Assembly: GCF_900176395.1 (NCBI RefSeq)
Contig: NZ_FWXL01000015.1
Coordinates: 1-64,000 of the forward strand
DNA length: 64,000 nucleotides
Direction of reading: 5' to 3'
DNA from: Novosphingobium sp. B1
GTDB lineage: Bacteria; Pseudomonadota; Alphaproteobacteria; Sphingomonadales; Sphingomonadaceae
Part shown: one piece after another, positions 8,054 to 15,485 of the stretch
How positions within the stretch are numbered: position 1 is the first letter of the stretch
Layout: each line of letters starts with the position of its first letter
Notes under the pieces: model-generated
Told to the model about the DNA's origin: nothing
What the model saw: the letters and a program-made list of their open reading frames with translations, nothing else
Databases searched by the model: none
Position numbers and translations under genes: made by a program

Positions 8054-8446
8054 ATGCCCGACTTCTATTCGGAGATGGCAGACGTTGCCCGAGATATCCT
8101 TGCTCCAACTGATCAGGATGGGCTTGGGCAGGGCACCATAGCCCTCGTCCGCTACACCTCTCAGACAGAGTTCGAGCCATGGGAGTTGCCTGCCCCACCC
8201 TCGCGCGAAGTCACCCCTCTGAATGGGGCGGCACGTGGTGTGGGCAAGGAACTGATCGGCGCGCCTGTCGAGAACGGCGGCCAGATCGTGTCCAATGACC
8301 TCACTGTGATTGTTGCCCCGTGGGGTGGTGAGGTTGAGCCAGGCCAGGTTCTCGAGCTCGACGGTAAACCGGTGACCATCCTCAAGGTCGAGAGCATTCC
8401 TGCGGTTGGTACGACGTGCGCAGTGCGCTTCGTGGTGCGCCGATGA
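8054..8446 (+). CDS. Probable head-completion (stopper-type) protein
   Basis: This 130-residue, mostly beta protein contains RYTSQTEFEPWELPAPPSREVTPLNGAARG and a compact C-terminal barrel-like stretch (GGEVEPGQVLELDGKPVTIL). Its size, fold tendency and position between the adaptor and minor head protein genes fit a head-tail stopper. The next gene starts inside its stop codon (ATGA). The identification is by position and composition; no specific family was recognised. Confidence 0.55.
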   Translation: MPDFYSEMADVARDILAPTDQDGLGQGTIALVRYTSQTEFEPWELPAPPSREVTPLNGAARGVGKELIGAPVENGGQIVSNDLTVIVAPWGGEVEPGQVLELDGKPVTILKVESIPAVGTTCAVRFVVRR

Positions 8447-9639
8447 CCGAGATTATTCTCGCCCTTATCGCGCTTCTGGAGCCGCGCCTGCGTGCCGCCT
8501 TCCTTGAGGCCATGCTTAGCCTTAGGAGCGGAATCAACTACCAGGCGCTTGAGGAAGCTCTTCGCGCCAGTGACATCGATGCCGCGATAACTGCGATGAA
8601 CATCGATCGAGCCGCCTTCTCGCGATATGTCATTGAACGCCAGAGCGCGTTTGCGGAGGCTGGTACAAAGGTCTCCGCCGAGATCACCAGACAAAGGGCC
8701 GCAGCGCAGCCAAAGCGCGACAGGTCCATGCCTGTATTGCGGTCTCCGATCCTGACGCCGCCCGAACCCGCTGGTCCATCACGCCCAACTGAGCCGCCTG
8801 CACCGCCTACACTGACGGCACCAGGTGGCGGAGAGGTCATTTTCCGTTTCGACATGACCAATCCTCGCGCCGAGGAACGCATCCGCACCGAGGCAGCGAC
8901 ACGCATCGCCGGTTATGTTGACGAGCAAGTCGCAACAGCCCGTAAGGTCATCGCTGACGGTTTCGCGCGCGGCGAAGGGCCGCAGACCATTGCCACCGAC
9001 ATCGCTGGAAGGGTCAACCCGCTGACCGGACGCCGAGAAGGCGGCATCGTTGGTCTATCGGATCCGCAAGTCGAGTACGTGGATAGCATGCGGACCAGAC
9101 TGTTGTCCGGTGATCCGGACGAGATACTCAAGGTGTTAGGCCGCTTCAAGGACGGGAAATGGGTTGAGGGCACCGGCATGACGCTGCGCGACCGCCGTTT
9201 CGACCGCTCGATCAAGAAGGCCATCAGTGACATTGCTGCTGGAAAGCCAAACCCTCTGTCGCGCGACAAGATCGACGAGATTGCGGCGAAGTACTCTGAC
9301 CGGCTGCTCGCCCGCCGCGCCGAGGATATCGGGCGTACTGAGACAGCGCAGGGCGTCATGGCCGCTCGGGCCGAGGCGACGCAACAGGCTCTCGACAAGG
9401 AAGGGCTGACTTCTGATGCCGTCACCAAGACCTGGCGACATCGAGGCGGCGTCAGACATGCCCGTGACTGGCATCTAAGCATGAACGGCAAGAAGGTGGT
9501 CGGGCTCGATACCCCGTTCTTCATGCCTGACGGTACCGTGATGCTTCACAGTCACGATCCACAAGGCGGCGTCCGGAACAACGTCAATTGCCGCTGCGAT
9601 ACCGACTTTTTCATCGACTTTGCGCATGGTCTTAACTGA
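8443..9639 (+). CDS. Phage minor head protein (Mu gpF / SPP1 gp7-like)
   Basis: The start is taken as the ATG at 8443, which overlaps the previous stop; a GTG at 8416 would add nine unlikely residues. The 398-residue protein has an N-terminal helical half, a Pro-rich linker (residues about 85-125) and a C-terminal head-morphogenesis domain. The latter shows the typical RTETAQGVMAARAEA helix, then KTWRHRGGVRHARDWHLSMNG, and ends NNVNCRCDTDF with the conserved CRC. Such proteins sit inside the head and help start assembly or DNA injection. Confidence 0.82.
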   Translation: MTEIILALIALLEPRLRAAFLEAMLSLRSGINYQALEEALRASDIDAAITAMNIDRAAFSRYVIERQSAFAEAGTKVSAEITRQRAAAQPKRDRSMPVLRSPILTPPEPAGPSRPTEPPAPPTLTAPGGGEVIFRFDMTNPRAEERIRTEAATRIAGYVDEQVATARKVIADGFARGEGPQTIATDIAGRVNPLTGRREGGIVGLSDPQVEYVDSMRTRLLSGDPDEILKVLGRFKDGKWVEGTGMTLRDRRFDRSIKKAISDIAAGKPNPLSRDKIDEIAAKYSDRLLARRAEDIGRTETAQGVMAARAEATQQALDKEGLTSDAVTKTWRHRGGVRHARDWHLSMNGKKVVGLDTPFFMPDGTVMLHSHDPQGGVRNNVNCRCDTDFFIDFAHGLN

Positions 9640-9650
9640 GGAGAATGACG

Positions 9651-9836
9651 ATGGTTTGTGTTGATTGCGAGGAACGCCGCAAGGCACTGCGTGACGCCAT
9701 TATGCATGGCAAGATGGCGGAGGCGGTCAATCTGACGGTCGGCGGCCTGCGTGAGATGATCGGTTTCAAGACGGCTGATGCCGACAGCGAGGCCGACGAA
9801 TCCGCTCCGGCAAAGACGGCAGCGAAGGCAAAGTAA
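9651..9836 (+). CDS. Small cysteine-pair protein, unknown function
   Basis: The ribosome site GAGGAG (9638-9643) is seven bases before the ATG at 9651, so this start is preferred to the ATG at 9645. The 61-residue product begins MVCVDCEERRKALRDAI, with one CxxC pair that could bind metal, then a helix and an Ala/Lys/Glu-rich disordered tail. Similar small genes often sit between minor head and neck genes in phages of this type. Its stop abuts the next start (TAAATG). Confidence 0.6.
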   Translation: MVCVDCEERRKALRDAIMHGKMAEAVNLTVGGLREMIGFKTADADSEADESAPAKTAAKAK

Positions 9837-10271
9837 ATGAGCGCATCAGCGTGGTCGGGCAAGAACCCGTCAGATTGGGCAGAGCAGACCGACAGGCTCC
9901 TGACCGCGCTTTTACGCAACAGCGTGCAGGATCTGGCACAGGTTGCCGCCAAGACCATTCCCGAGGGCGGCAACGTTCCAGTCAAGACGGGCAATCTGGC
10001 GCGATCTGTGGTTGTTGATAACAAGCCGCCCACAGTGATTGAGGGGCTTGCGACTGGTGACTATTCGCTCGGGATCGCGAACATCAAACCCGGCGAGACC
10101 GTCTACGTTGGCTGGCAGGCGGCGTACTCACGTCGCATGAACTACGGGTTCGTCGGCGCCGACAGTTTAGGCCGCGTCTACAACCAGGCAGGCTTTGGCT
10201 TTGCAGAAGCTGCCGCAGCCCAATGGCCAGCGATTGTTGCTAGGCAGGCGGCGGCATTGGGAGGCAAGTGA
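9837..10271 (+). CDS. Neck or tail-completion protein (HK97 gp10-like)
   Basis: The 144-residue protein contains a short helix bundle (DRLLTALLRNSVQDLAQVAAKTIP) followed by the characteristic VPVKTGNLARSV, which recalls the conserved P-x-K-T-G-x-L motif of the HK97 gp10/gpG-type completion proteins. An R-x-N-Y/G-F region comes next (YSRRMNYGFVG) and a helical end (AAAAQWPAIVARQAA). It follows its neighbour without a gap and overlaps the next gene by one base. Completion proteins close the neck so the tail can attach. Confidence 0.75.
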   Translation: MSASAWSGKNPSDWAEQTDRLLTALLRNSVQDLAQVAAKTIPEGGNVPVKTGNLARSVVVDNKPPTVIEGLATGDYSLGIANIKPGETVYVGWQAAYSRRMNYGFVGADSLGRVYNQAGFGFAEAAAAQWPAIVARQAAALGGK

Positions 10272-10714
10272 TGCCATCGATCGAGACAACTGACTGGCTG
10301 GCCATTAAGGCGCGCCTTGATGGCCTTGTGACCGTTCCTGAAATGTCGTGGTTCGAGCCCGGCGCATTGGTGACGCCACCAAGCGACGCGTCTGGCCCCA
10401 CCCCTTTCATTCTGGTCTCTGACATCGTCAACGATCCGGTCCGGATTGGCATCTCGGCTCGCGGAGAGTCGGGTGTCGATCATATCCGATCCGGGACCCT
10501 TCTACTCACAGTGCAGTGGCCTATTGCCCGCCCAGTAACTCATGCGCAGTTGCGCGAGGTGGCGGGCCAAATCGCTGCCCATTTCAGCGCAGATACCCGT
10601 ATGAGCTATGGCTCTTCAAAGCTTCGAGTACAGCAGGACGCGACCGTCGTGCAGCCCTACGTCGAAGGGGCCTACAGGGTCAGCATCGTTCGGGTGTCCT
10701 GGCGTTCAGTTTGA
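10271..10714 (+). CDS. Tail terminator-like protein (DUF4128-like)
   Basis: This 147-residue protein starts at an ATG overlapping the previous stop by one base, with GGGAGG six bases upstream. Its composition (N-terminal helix IKARLDGL, a central substrate-like loop, strands TLLLTVQWPIARP, helix QLREVAGQIAAHFS, C-terminal strands VEGAYRVSIVRVSWRSV) matches small tail terminator and completion proteins, which cap the growing tail tube. Position immediately after the gp10-like gene supports this. It is the last clearly structural gene before non-structural insertions. Confidence 0.62.
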   Translation: MPSIETTDWLAIKARLDGLVTVPEMSWFEPGALVTPPSDASGPTPFILVSDIVNDPVRIGISARGESGVDHIRSGTLLLTVQWPIARPVTHAQLREVAGQIAAHFSADTRMSYGSSKLRVQQDATVVQPYVEGAYRVSIVRVSWRSV

Positions 10715-10753
10715 CGGGTGGCCAAGCAAGGCGCGTGATGGCATCTATGCGCG

Positions 10754-11146
10754 ATGAAATCGACTCCGCTCCTCGCTATCGCATTGATTTCGACAGCTTC
10801 GGTTGCCGGGCCAGAGACTGATTTTCCCCACCGCAATTGGGGAAAGATTGCTACTCTGGATATGAGTGTTGCGGATGCTTCTGCATGCATTGCGCGCGCC
10901 ATGGATCGCGAAGGCTCGGTTTTGGTACTACCCGTGGACGGCGGCAATGATATTGATTTCAGCCCCGGCGGGCTTTTTGGCACAACCACGAACGAGCCGA
11001 TCCTGCGATACAAGGTGCGAGCCGATGGCTCTGTCTCAACCATGCAGCTCTTCTACCGCCATCCCGTAAGCCAGAAGCTGGCGGGGCGTTATGTTGAGAA
11101 GCTCCAGAAGCGCTGCCTCAAGGTGCGCCAGATCGATGCGGCGTAA
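10754..11146 (+). CDS. Secreted hypothetical protein inserted in the tail operon
   Basis: The 130-residue product begins MKSTPLLAIALISTASVAGPET, a plausible Sec signal peptide cleaved near residue 18, followed by an exported domain with two cysteines (Cys at the C of DASACIARAM and of QKRCLKV) that could pair in the periplasm. No family was recognised. A secreted protein has no evident part in tail assembly, so this looks like a cargo (moron) gene. It shares a short intergenic gap with the convergent gene that follows. Confidence 0.6.
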   Translation: MKSTPLLAIALISTASVAGPETDFPHRNWGKIATLDMSVADASACIARAMDREGSVLVLPVDGGNDIDFSPGGLFGTTTNEPILRYKVRADGSVSTMQLFYRHPVSQKLAGRYVEKLQKRCLKVRQIDAA

Positions 11147-11148
11147 CG

Positions 11149-11433
11149 TTATCTGACGAACTGATGGGTATACCCGACTGCGTTACCCTTGCCATCCGAC
11201 AGGATTGCATAGTGGTAACCGGACCGGCCAGAGGTCTTGATCCACTGGTACAAGCGACCTTCGGCAGTCACTGATATCGAGTTGGGATAGCCGACGCGGG
11301 CAACGATATCCTTCATGGGCATGCCTCGAATGTCGCCGAGTTTCTGAAACTTACGGGCGCCATTACCCGCCCGGAGCACGCCCCATATGATGGGCACAGT
11401 CAGCACCGCCGCCGCAATCAACACAAATCCCAT
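11149..11433 (-). CDS. Membrane-anchored hypothetical protein, opposite strand
   Basis: The 94-residue product has one N-terminal membrane segment (MGFVLIAAAVLTVPIIWGVL) and a periplasmic or cytoplasmic domain that ends in a compact beta region (LYQWIKTSGRSGYHYAILSD, GNAVGYTHQFVR). The region around DIRGMPMKDIVARVGYP-SI loosely recalls the fold of small SmpA/OmlA-type outer-membrane assembly proteins, but this is weak. It is convergent with the preceding gene and transcribed against the tail operon, a typical arrangement for a lysogenic-conversion gene. Confidence 0.55.
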   Translation of the reverse strand: MGFVLIAAAVLTVPIIWGVLRAGNGARKFQKLGDIRGMPMKDIVARVGYPNSISVTAEGRLYQWIKTSGRSGYHYAILSDGKGNAVGYTHQFVR

Positions 11434-11611
11434 TAACGACTCCTGATTTTTGCTGCAAACTTCCCCATCGCGTGGAGCTTGTCCAATCGATGCGCGTCAC
11501 GAACTAATATTACCACAATGCGCACAACTATTGCGTAAACCTAGCCTGTGTTGTAATGTTCGGTCACGATGGAGCAGCCCAGACGTGATGTGGGCCACAG
11601 GAGTGTTGAAC

Positions 11612-11848
11612 ATGGCATTGCAGGCTGTAGCAGGGTCGAAGATCTACATCGGGACGCGCGTTGCGCCGAAGTCGGCCGTTTCTCTGGCTGATTTCACCGC
11701 TCAAGAAGCGGCTTGGACCGAGATCAAGGGCTGGACGCAGAGCGGTGCGCTCGGTGACACCCAAGAGATCATTTCCCAGAACGTGATCAGCGAAGGGCGT
11801 AGGCGGACTCGCGATCACTACCGCCCGGCACCACGGCTAAAAAACTGA
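11612..11848 (+). pseudogene. Truncated phage tail tube protein gene
   Basis: The ATG at 11612 starts MALQAVAGSKIYIGTRVAP, typical of small lambda-type tail tube proteins, and stays convincing to about EIISQNVISEGR. After about 60 residues the frame continues into unrelated sequence (RRTRDHYRPAPRLKN) and stops. A full tube protein is about twice this length. The unrelated part coincides with the 3' end of a GIY-YIG-like gene on the other strand, so a deletion junction lies near 11,797-11,805. All downstream tail and lysis genes are missing. Confidence 0.72.
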
Positions 11849-12023
11849 TGCATGGCATGCCGTACTGATGGCGTAAGGTGCGCTCCCTCAGCCGAGGATT
11901 GCCGGTCGATCCGATTTTAATTCTGCGGCTCGGCGCGCCCCAAAAATAGCAGTACCCCTCAGGGCCAACCCAAGGGCCGCGAGTGGTCAGCAAATGGTCA
12001 GCAAATGCTTGTTTGTTCGCCAT
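11787..12023 (-). pseudogene. GIY-YIG / T5orf172-like gene, 3' end lost at the junction
   Basis: The 78-residue product contains EGYCYFWGAPSRRIKIGSTG and then PRLRERTLRHQYG, which match the second half of a GIY-YIG nuclease core as in T5orf172/MUG113 proteins, where IKIG is followed by an Arg-rich helix. The sequence then reads VVPGGSDRESAYALR and stops. The last strand and helix, which in relatives carry a final conserved Glu region, are absent. The missing part lies exactly where tail tube sequence begins, so both genes seem cut by one deletion. Confidence 0.6.
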
Positions 12024-12081
12024 TGATTCACGCTCCGTCTTTCCGTCAGATGACGGTTTGTCGGCGTTTCAGATGGCGTTT

Positions 12082-12131
12082 TCTCGTTTACACCGAGAGG
12101 GTCGGCGGTTCGAGCCCGTCAGCGCCCACCA
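12082..12131 (+). other. 3' fragment of tRNA-Val(UAC): prophage attachment scar
   Basis: The segment holds an anticodon stem-loop (TCTCG, loop TTTACAC with anticodon TAC at 12089-12091, CGAGA), a five-base variable loop, a T arm (GGCGG, TTCGAGC, CCGTC), the 3' acceptor strand AGCGCCC, discriminator A and encoded CCA ending at 12131. The D arm and 5' acceptor strand, which should begin GGGCGCT, are not present upstream. This is what remains at one end when a phage integrates into a tRNA 3' half and restores the gene at the other end. The intact copy would lie beyond the left edge. Confidence 0.85.
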
Positions 12132-12225
12132 TTTCCCGGCATCCCTTTCTTCTCCGCCCACCTCATCCAGCACGCCTCGCCGCAGCGTTAACGTTCTGGA
12201 AACCATAGCCTGCCAATTTTTTGGC

Positions 12226-12891
12226 ATGGAATGGCGCGCGATCACGATCGTTGGGCTTACCGCCCTTCTGGCAGGGTGCATCGGTTCGCCCGAACCGCCC
12301 CGCGGCAAACCCGGGCGCGGCACCGCCGCTGCGATAACCCAGACCCCACAAGGGCGCGCCTGCCTTGCCAGCCTTGGCCAGGCGCGGGCGAGCTTTACCC
12401 CGCTGGCCGACCAGTACTACGGTGCGGGTTGTTCAACGCTGGGCTCTGTCAGGCTTGCGGCTTTGCAGGGCGATGATGGGCGGCTGGATATTGCGAACCT
12501 CGGCCCTGTAACCTGCCCCGTCGCTGCGGCCTTGCAGGGTTGGGCCCGCTTCGGTGTCGATCGCGCCGCCCGGCAGATCCTGGGCAGTCCGCTCGTGCGG
12601 ATCGAGACGATGGGCAGCTACTCCTGCCGCAATGTGGCCGGGACCAACCGCCTCTCGGCACATGCGACCGCCAATGCCGTCGATGTCGCCGCGTTTCGTC
12701 TGGCCGATGGTCGGCGCATTGCCATTGCGGCTGACTGGAATGCCTCTTCACCGCAGATCCGCGCCTTTCTGCGAACGGTCCGCGACAGCGCCTGCAAGCG
12801 TTTCGGCACGGTCCTCACGCCCGATTACAATGCCGCCCATCGAGATCACCTGCATCTCGAACCTGGTGGCCTCAAACCCTTCTGCCGTTGA
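12226..12891 (+). CDS. Extensin-like family lipoprotein
   Basis: The 221-residue protein starts at the ATG at 12226. MEWRAITIVGLTALLAGCIGS is a lipoprotein signal with the lipobox LAGC. The mature part is an extensin-like C-terminal domain: cysteine-rich, with HATANAVDVAAF and HRDHLHLEPG, the His/Asp/His pattern of VanY-like zinc peptidases acting on cell-wall peptides. The frame is open further upstream through the tRNA scar, but that part is not protein-like. The gene is the first chromosomal gene after the prophage. Confidence 0.85.
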   Translation: MEWRAITIVGLTALLAGCIGSPEPPRGKPGRGTAAAITQTPQGRACLASLGQARASFTPLADQYYGAGCSTLGSVRLAALQGDDGRLDIANLGPVTCPVAAALQGWARFGVDRAARQILGSPLVRIETMGSYSCRNVAGTNRLSAHATANAVDVAAFRLADGRRIAIAADWNASSPQIRAFLRTVRDSACKRFGTVLTPDYNAAHRDHLHLEPGGLKPFCR

Positions 12892-12899
12892 CAACAAAA

Positions 12900-12925
12900 A
12901 AGGCGGAGCATTTCTGCCCCGCCTT
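12900..12925 (-). terminator. Rho-independent terminator of the response regulator gene
   Basis: A stem AAGGCGG/CCGCCTT with a 12-base loop lies between the convergent extensin-like and regulator genes. Read on the minus strand it is followed by TTTTTGTTGT, so it terminates the regulator transcript; on the plus strand no T-run follows, though it may work both ways. Confidence 0.8.
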
Positions 12926-12951
12926 GATGAACGGTTGATCTGCGTAGCTGC

Positions 12952-13572
12952 TCAGGCGGCGACGTCGTCCAGTCCGGCAGCTTCGATACGCAGACGCACG
13001 GCTTCTGCGGCATGGCGGGCACCAAGCTTGCCCATCATCTTCATGCGGTGAATTTCGACGGTGCGCGGGCTGATGTCTAGTTCACGCGCAATGGCCTTGT
13101 TGCTGCAACCTTCGGCAAGACGATCAAGCACTTCGCGTTCGCGAAGCGACAGGCGGGAGATACGCTGGCGGGCTTCGGCTGCACGGGCGCGCTGGGCGCG
13201 ATAGGCATCCGCTTCCTTCGCCGCGCGGGCCACGGCTTCGTTGAGCGGGCCGATCTGCGATGGCATGGCGAGGTAATCGAGCGCGCCCGCCTTGATAGCG
13301 CTCACCACGGCTTCGGTCCGCGGTGCCTCTGAAATGGCTACCACTGGCAGCCATTGCCCGGCGCGCATCATCGAAGCGATCAGATGAGCGATGCCCTCGC
13401 CGACCGGCTCGTCATGGGCCAGGACCAGCCCCCCGGACGGCGCGTGAGACAGCAGCTCATCCGCGCTGGAATAGATCTCGGCATGATGCCCGGCTGCGAA
13501 CGCGAGGCGTGCGAGCTGGGCCCTGCGGGCGGAATCCTCATCAAGGATGTGGAGTGTGACACGATCAACCAT
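12952..13572 (-). CDS. FixJ/LuxR-type response regulator with degenerate receiver
   Basis: The 206-residue protein starts at the ATG MVDRVTLHILDED. Residues 1-115 look like a CheY-type receiver; residues 140-200 are a LuxR-family DNA-binding domain (LSLREREVLDRLAEGCSNKAIARELDISPRT pattern). The receiver departs from the norm. The position of the phosphorylated Asp reads LVLAHDEPVG, with the Asp apparently shifted, and the conserved Lys before the last Pro is replaced (YLAMPSQIG). It may therefore not be controlled by phosphorylation. An inverted repeat lies about 45 bases upstream of the start. No kinase gene is adjacent. Confidence 0.85.
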   Translation of the reverse strand: MVDRVTLHILDEDSARRAQLARLAFAAGHHAEIYSSADELLSHAPSGGLVLAHDEPVGEGIAHLIASMMRAGQWLPVVAISEAPRTEAVVSAIKAGALDYLAMPSQIGPLNEAVARAAKEADAYRAQRARAAEARQRISRLSLREREVLDRLAEGCSNKAIARELDISPRTVEIHRMKMMGKLGARHAAEAVRLRIEAAGLDDVAA

Positions 13573-13616
13573 GGGTGGCATTAATGCTGTCAAACCCGCG
13601 CATGACCACAAGGGTT

Positions 13617-13638
13617 AGTTTCGGAATGAACCGAAACT
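13617..13638. promoter_or_regulatory. Inverted repeat upstream of the response regulator gene
   Basis: AGTTTCGG (13617-13624) and CCGAAACT (13631-13638) are perfect inverted 8-mers separated by six bases. The repeat is about 45 bases upstream of the regulator start, and may be an operator, possibly autoregulatory. The rest of the 265-base gap to the Anbu gene holds nothing else I can name. Confidence 0.5.
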
Positions 13639-13837
13639 GAACTGGCGCATGCCCTTGGTACAGGATTCTCCTTAGGAAGATCGCTTCGGGAACGGATGCA
13701 ATCGTTGTGATTGGTTTTGCGCCATTGTGGCACGAAATAGAATCAGATGGTTAAACCGGCAAAAGCGGGCCAATCTGGAAAGCTAGCGTTAACTATGATC
13801 GGCGCTGATGCCGGGGCTGAATTGGCCGATTCGCGGT

Positions 13838-14602
13838 TCAGTGGCCCGTTTCCCGTTCACCATCCGCACCGAAGGAATAGTCGGGCAGCGAATGAAACGC
13901 CTGGCGCAGGGCTTCGCTCCAGCTTGACGAAATGGCCTTGAAGTAGGGATCGCTGGCAAGGATGCGGCGCTGGTGCAGAGGCTCGAAGCGGTCGCGCTCC
14001 ATGATCATCAGGTCGAAGGGCAGGCCGACCGAGAGATTGGCCGCCAGCGTTGAATCGAACGAGACCATCATGAGCTTGACCGCATCCTCGAAGCTCATCG
14101 ACCGGTCATAGCCCCGCAACAGGATCGGCCGGCCATACTTGGTCTCGCCAATCTGGAAGAAGGGCGTGTCAAAGCTGGCCTCGATGAAGTTGCCTTCGGG
14201 ATAGACCATGAACAACCGCGGTTCCATGTCGCGGATCTGCCCGGCCACGATCATCGACGCGGTAAAGCGCGGTCCCTCGCCGCGCATGCCGCCCTCCTGC
14301 CGCCCTTCTATGACGCCGCGCAGCAGATTGCCCACAGTCGTGGCCACCTGGAACATCGTCGGCGTCTCGAGGATCGACGGGCGCCTGTCGCTCGGCGCCT
14401 TGTTGCGTTCTTCAAGCTGCGAGATCACCGCCTGCGTCGTTGCCAGGTTGCCGGCGGTCATGATCGTGATCTGGCGCTCGCCCGGCACCGACCAGTGGAA
14501 CATCTTGCGGAACACCGAGATGTTGTCGACGCCGGAGTTCGTGCGGGTGTCGCTCATCAGGACCAGCCCCTTGTCGAGCACCATTCCCACGCAATACGTC
14601 AT
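13838..14602 (-). CDS. Anbu proteasome-like peptidase
   Basis: Anbu is the ancestral beta-subunit-like relative of the proteasome. After Met removal the protein begins TYCVG, so Thr1 would be the nucleophile. Asp17 (SDTRTN) and the Lys at position 32 (FRKMFHW) match the Thr1-Asp17-Lys33 triad of proteasome beta subunits. The 254-residue length is normal for Anbu. It is the last gene of a four-gene minus-strand cluster (ATP-grasp, alpha-E, transglutaminase, Anbu) that recurs in bacteria with Anbu. The substrate is unknown. Confidence 0.88.
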   Translation of the reverse strand: MTYCVGMVLDKGLVLMSDTRTNSGVDNISVFRKMFHWSVPGERQITIMTAGNLATTQAVISQLEERNKAPSDRRPSILETPTMFQVATTVGNLLRGVIEGRQEGGMRGEGPRFTASMIVAGQIRDMEPRLFMVYPEGNFIEASFDTPFFQIGETKYGRPILLRGYDRSMSFEDAVKLMMVSFDSTLAANLSVGLPFDLMIMERDRFEPLHQRRILASDPYFKAISSSWSEALRQAFHSLPDYSFGADGERETGH

Positions 14603-14652
14603 CGCCTGCCCCGATTTCCTCCGCCCGGTCCCGCTATCGAGTCCGGGAGGAG

Positions 14653-15465
14653 CTATTGTTCCACACGCTGTTGCTCGACGGCAAGCGTCACATGCAGGCT
14701 TTCGCCGCGCGCACCGAACCTTATCCCCGTGATTGGCGCCGCGTCGCGATAATCGCGCCCCGTGGCAACACGGACATAGCGGGCATCGGGGCTGATCCCG
14801 TTCGAGATGTCGAAGCCCACCCAGCCCAGTCCCTCGACAAACGCTTCCGCCCAGGCGTGGCCGGCGTCCTGCTCAACGCGGTCGTTCATCATCAGGTATC
14901 CGCTGACATAGCGCGCCGGAATCCCCAGCGACCGCGCAGCGCCGATGAACACGTGCGCATGGTCCTGGCACACGCCGCGGCCCGCCGCCAGCACGCCCTC
15001 GGCGGTCGTCGCGGCATCGGTATGGCCGGTCGAATACTCCACCCGTTCCCGGATCAGCGCCGAAAGCGCGTGGAGCATCGGCAGGGTATCGCCGCCCTGC
15101 GCAAGGCCTGACAGCAGGGATCGCATGCGTTGCCCTGCCTTGGTCAGGTCAGTCTGCTCGACGAACTGCCACATCGGCAGGAATCCGGCGTGCTTGCCGA
15201 TGATCCCGGACTGGTCGTTGGTGTCGACCACTCCCTCGCAGCGGATCGTCACCTCGCTCACGCCCGGCTCAAACGAGATCAGCGAGACGTGATTGCAATT
15301 GGGATCGTCATATTCGACCTGCAGACGGGCACCTTCGAAATGCATCTGCCAGTCAAGGATGCGCTGCCCGGAAGAAGACTTGGGCTTGAGCCGCAGACGT
15401 TGCAGACCTGCCGCGACCGGGCCGGAAAAAACATAGTGCGTCGTATGATCGATGGCGAGGCGCAT
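14653..15465 (-). CDS. Transglutaminase-like cysteine protease family protein
   Basis: This 270-residue protein has the transglutaminase-like triad: Cys166 (GRGVCQDHAHVF), His203 (AGHAWAEAFVEG) and Asp219 (GFDISNG). The first 100 residues form the N-terminal beta domain (MRLAIDHTTHYVFSGPV) usual in this family, and the length is normal. It is cytoplasmic, with no signal peptide. It lies between the alpha-E gene and Anbu. The family may cleave or cross-link peptides; its link to Anbu is known only from conserved gene order. Confidence 0.88.
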   Translation of the reverse strand: MRLAIDHTTHYVFSGPVAAGLQRLRLKPKSSSGQRILDWQMHFEGARLQVEYDDPNCNHVSLISFEPGVSEVTIRCEGVVDTNDQSGIIGKHAGFLPMWQFVEQTDLTKAGQRMRSLLSGLAQGGDTLPMLHALSALIRERVEYSTGHTDAATTAEGVLAAGRGVCQDHAHVFIGAARSLGIPARYVSGYLMMNDRVEQDAGHAWAEAFVEGLGWVGFDISNGISPDARYVRVATGRDYRDAAPITGIRFGARGESLHVTLAVEQQRVEQ

Positions 15466-15485
15466 GGGCTGTCTTTTCCGGAAGC

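Noticed and set aside
12061..12131. Complete tRNA gene
   Set aside because: No D arm or 5' acceptor strand precedes the anticodon stem; only the 3' half is present.
11983..12225. N-terminal extension of the extensin-like gene
   Set aside because: It runs through the tRNA scar; the lipoprotein signal starts at 12226.
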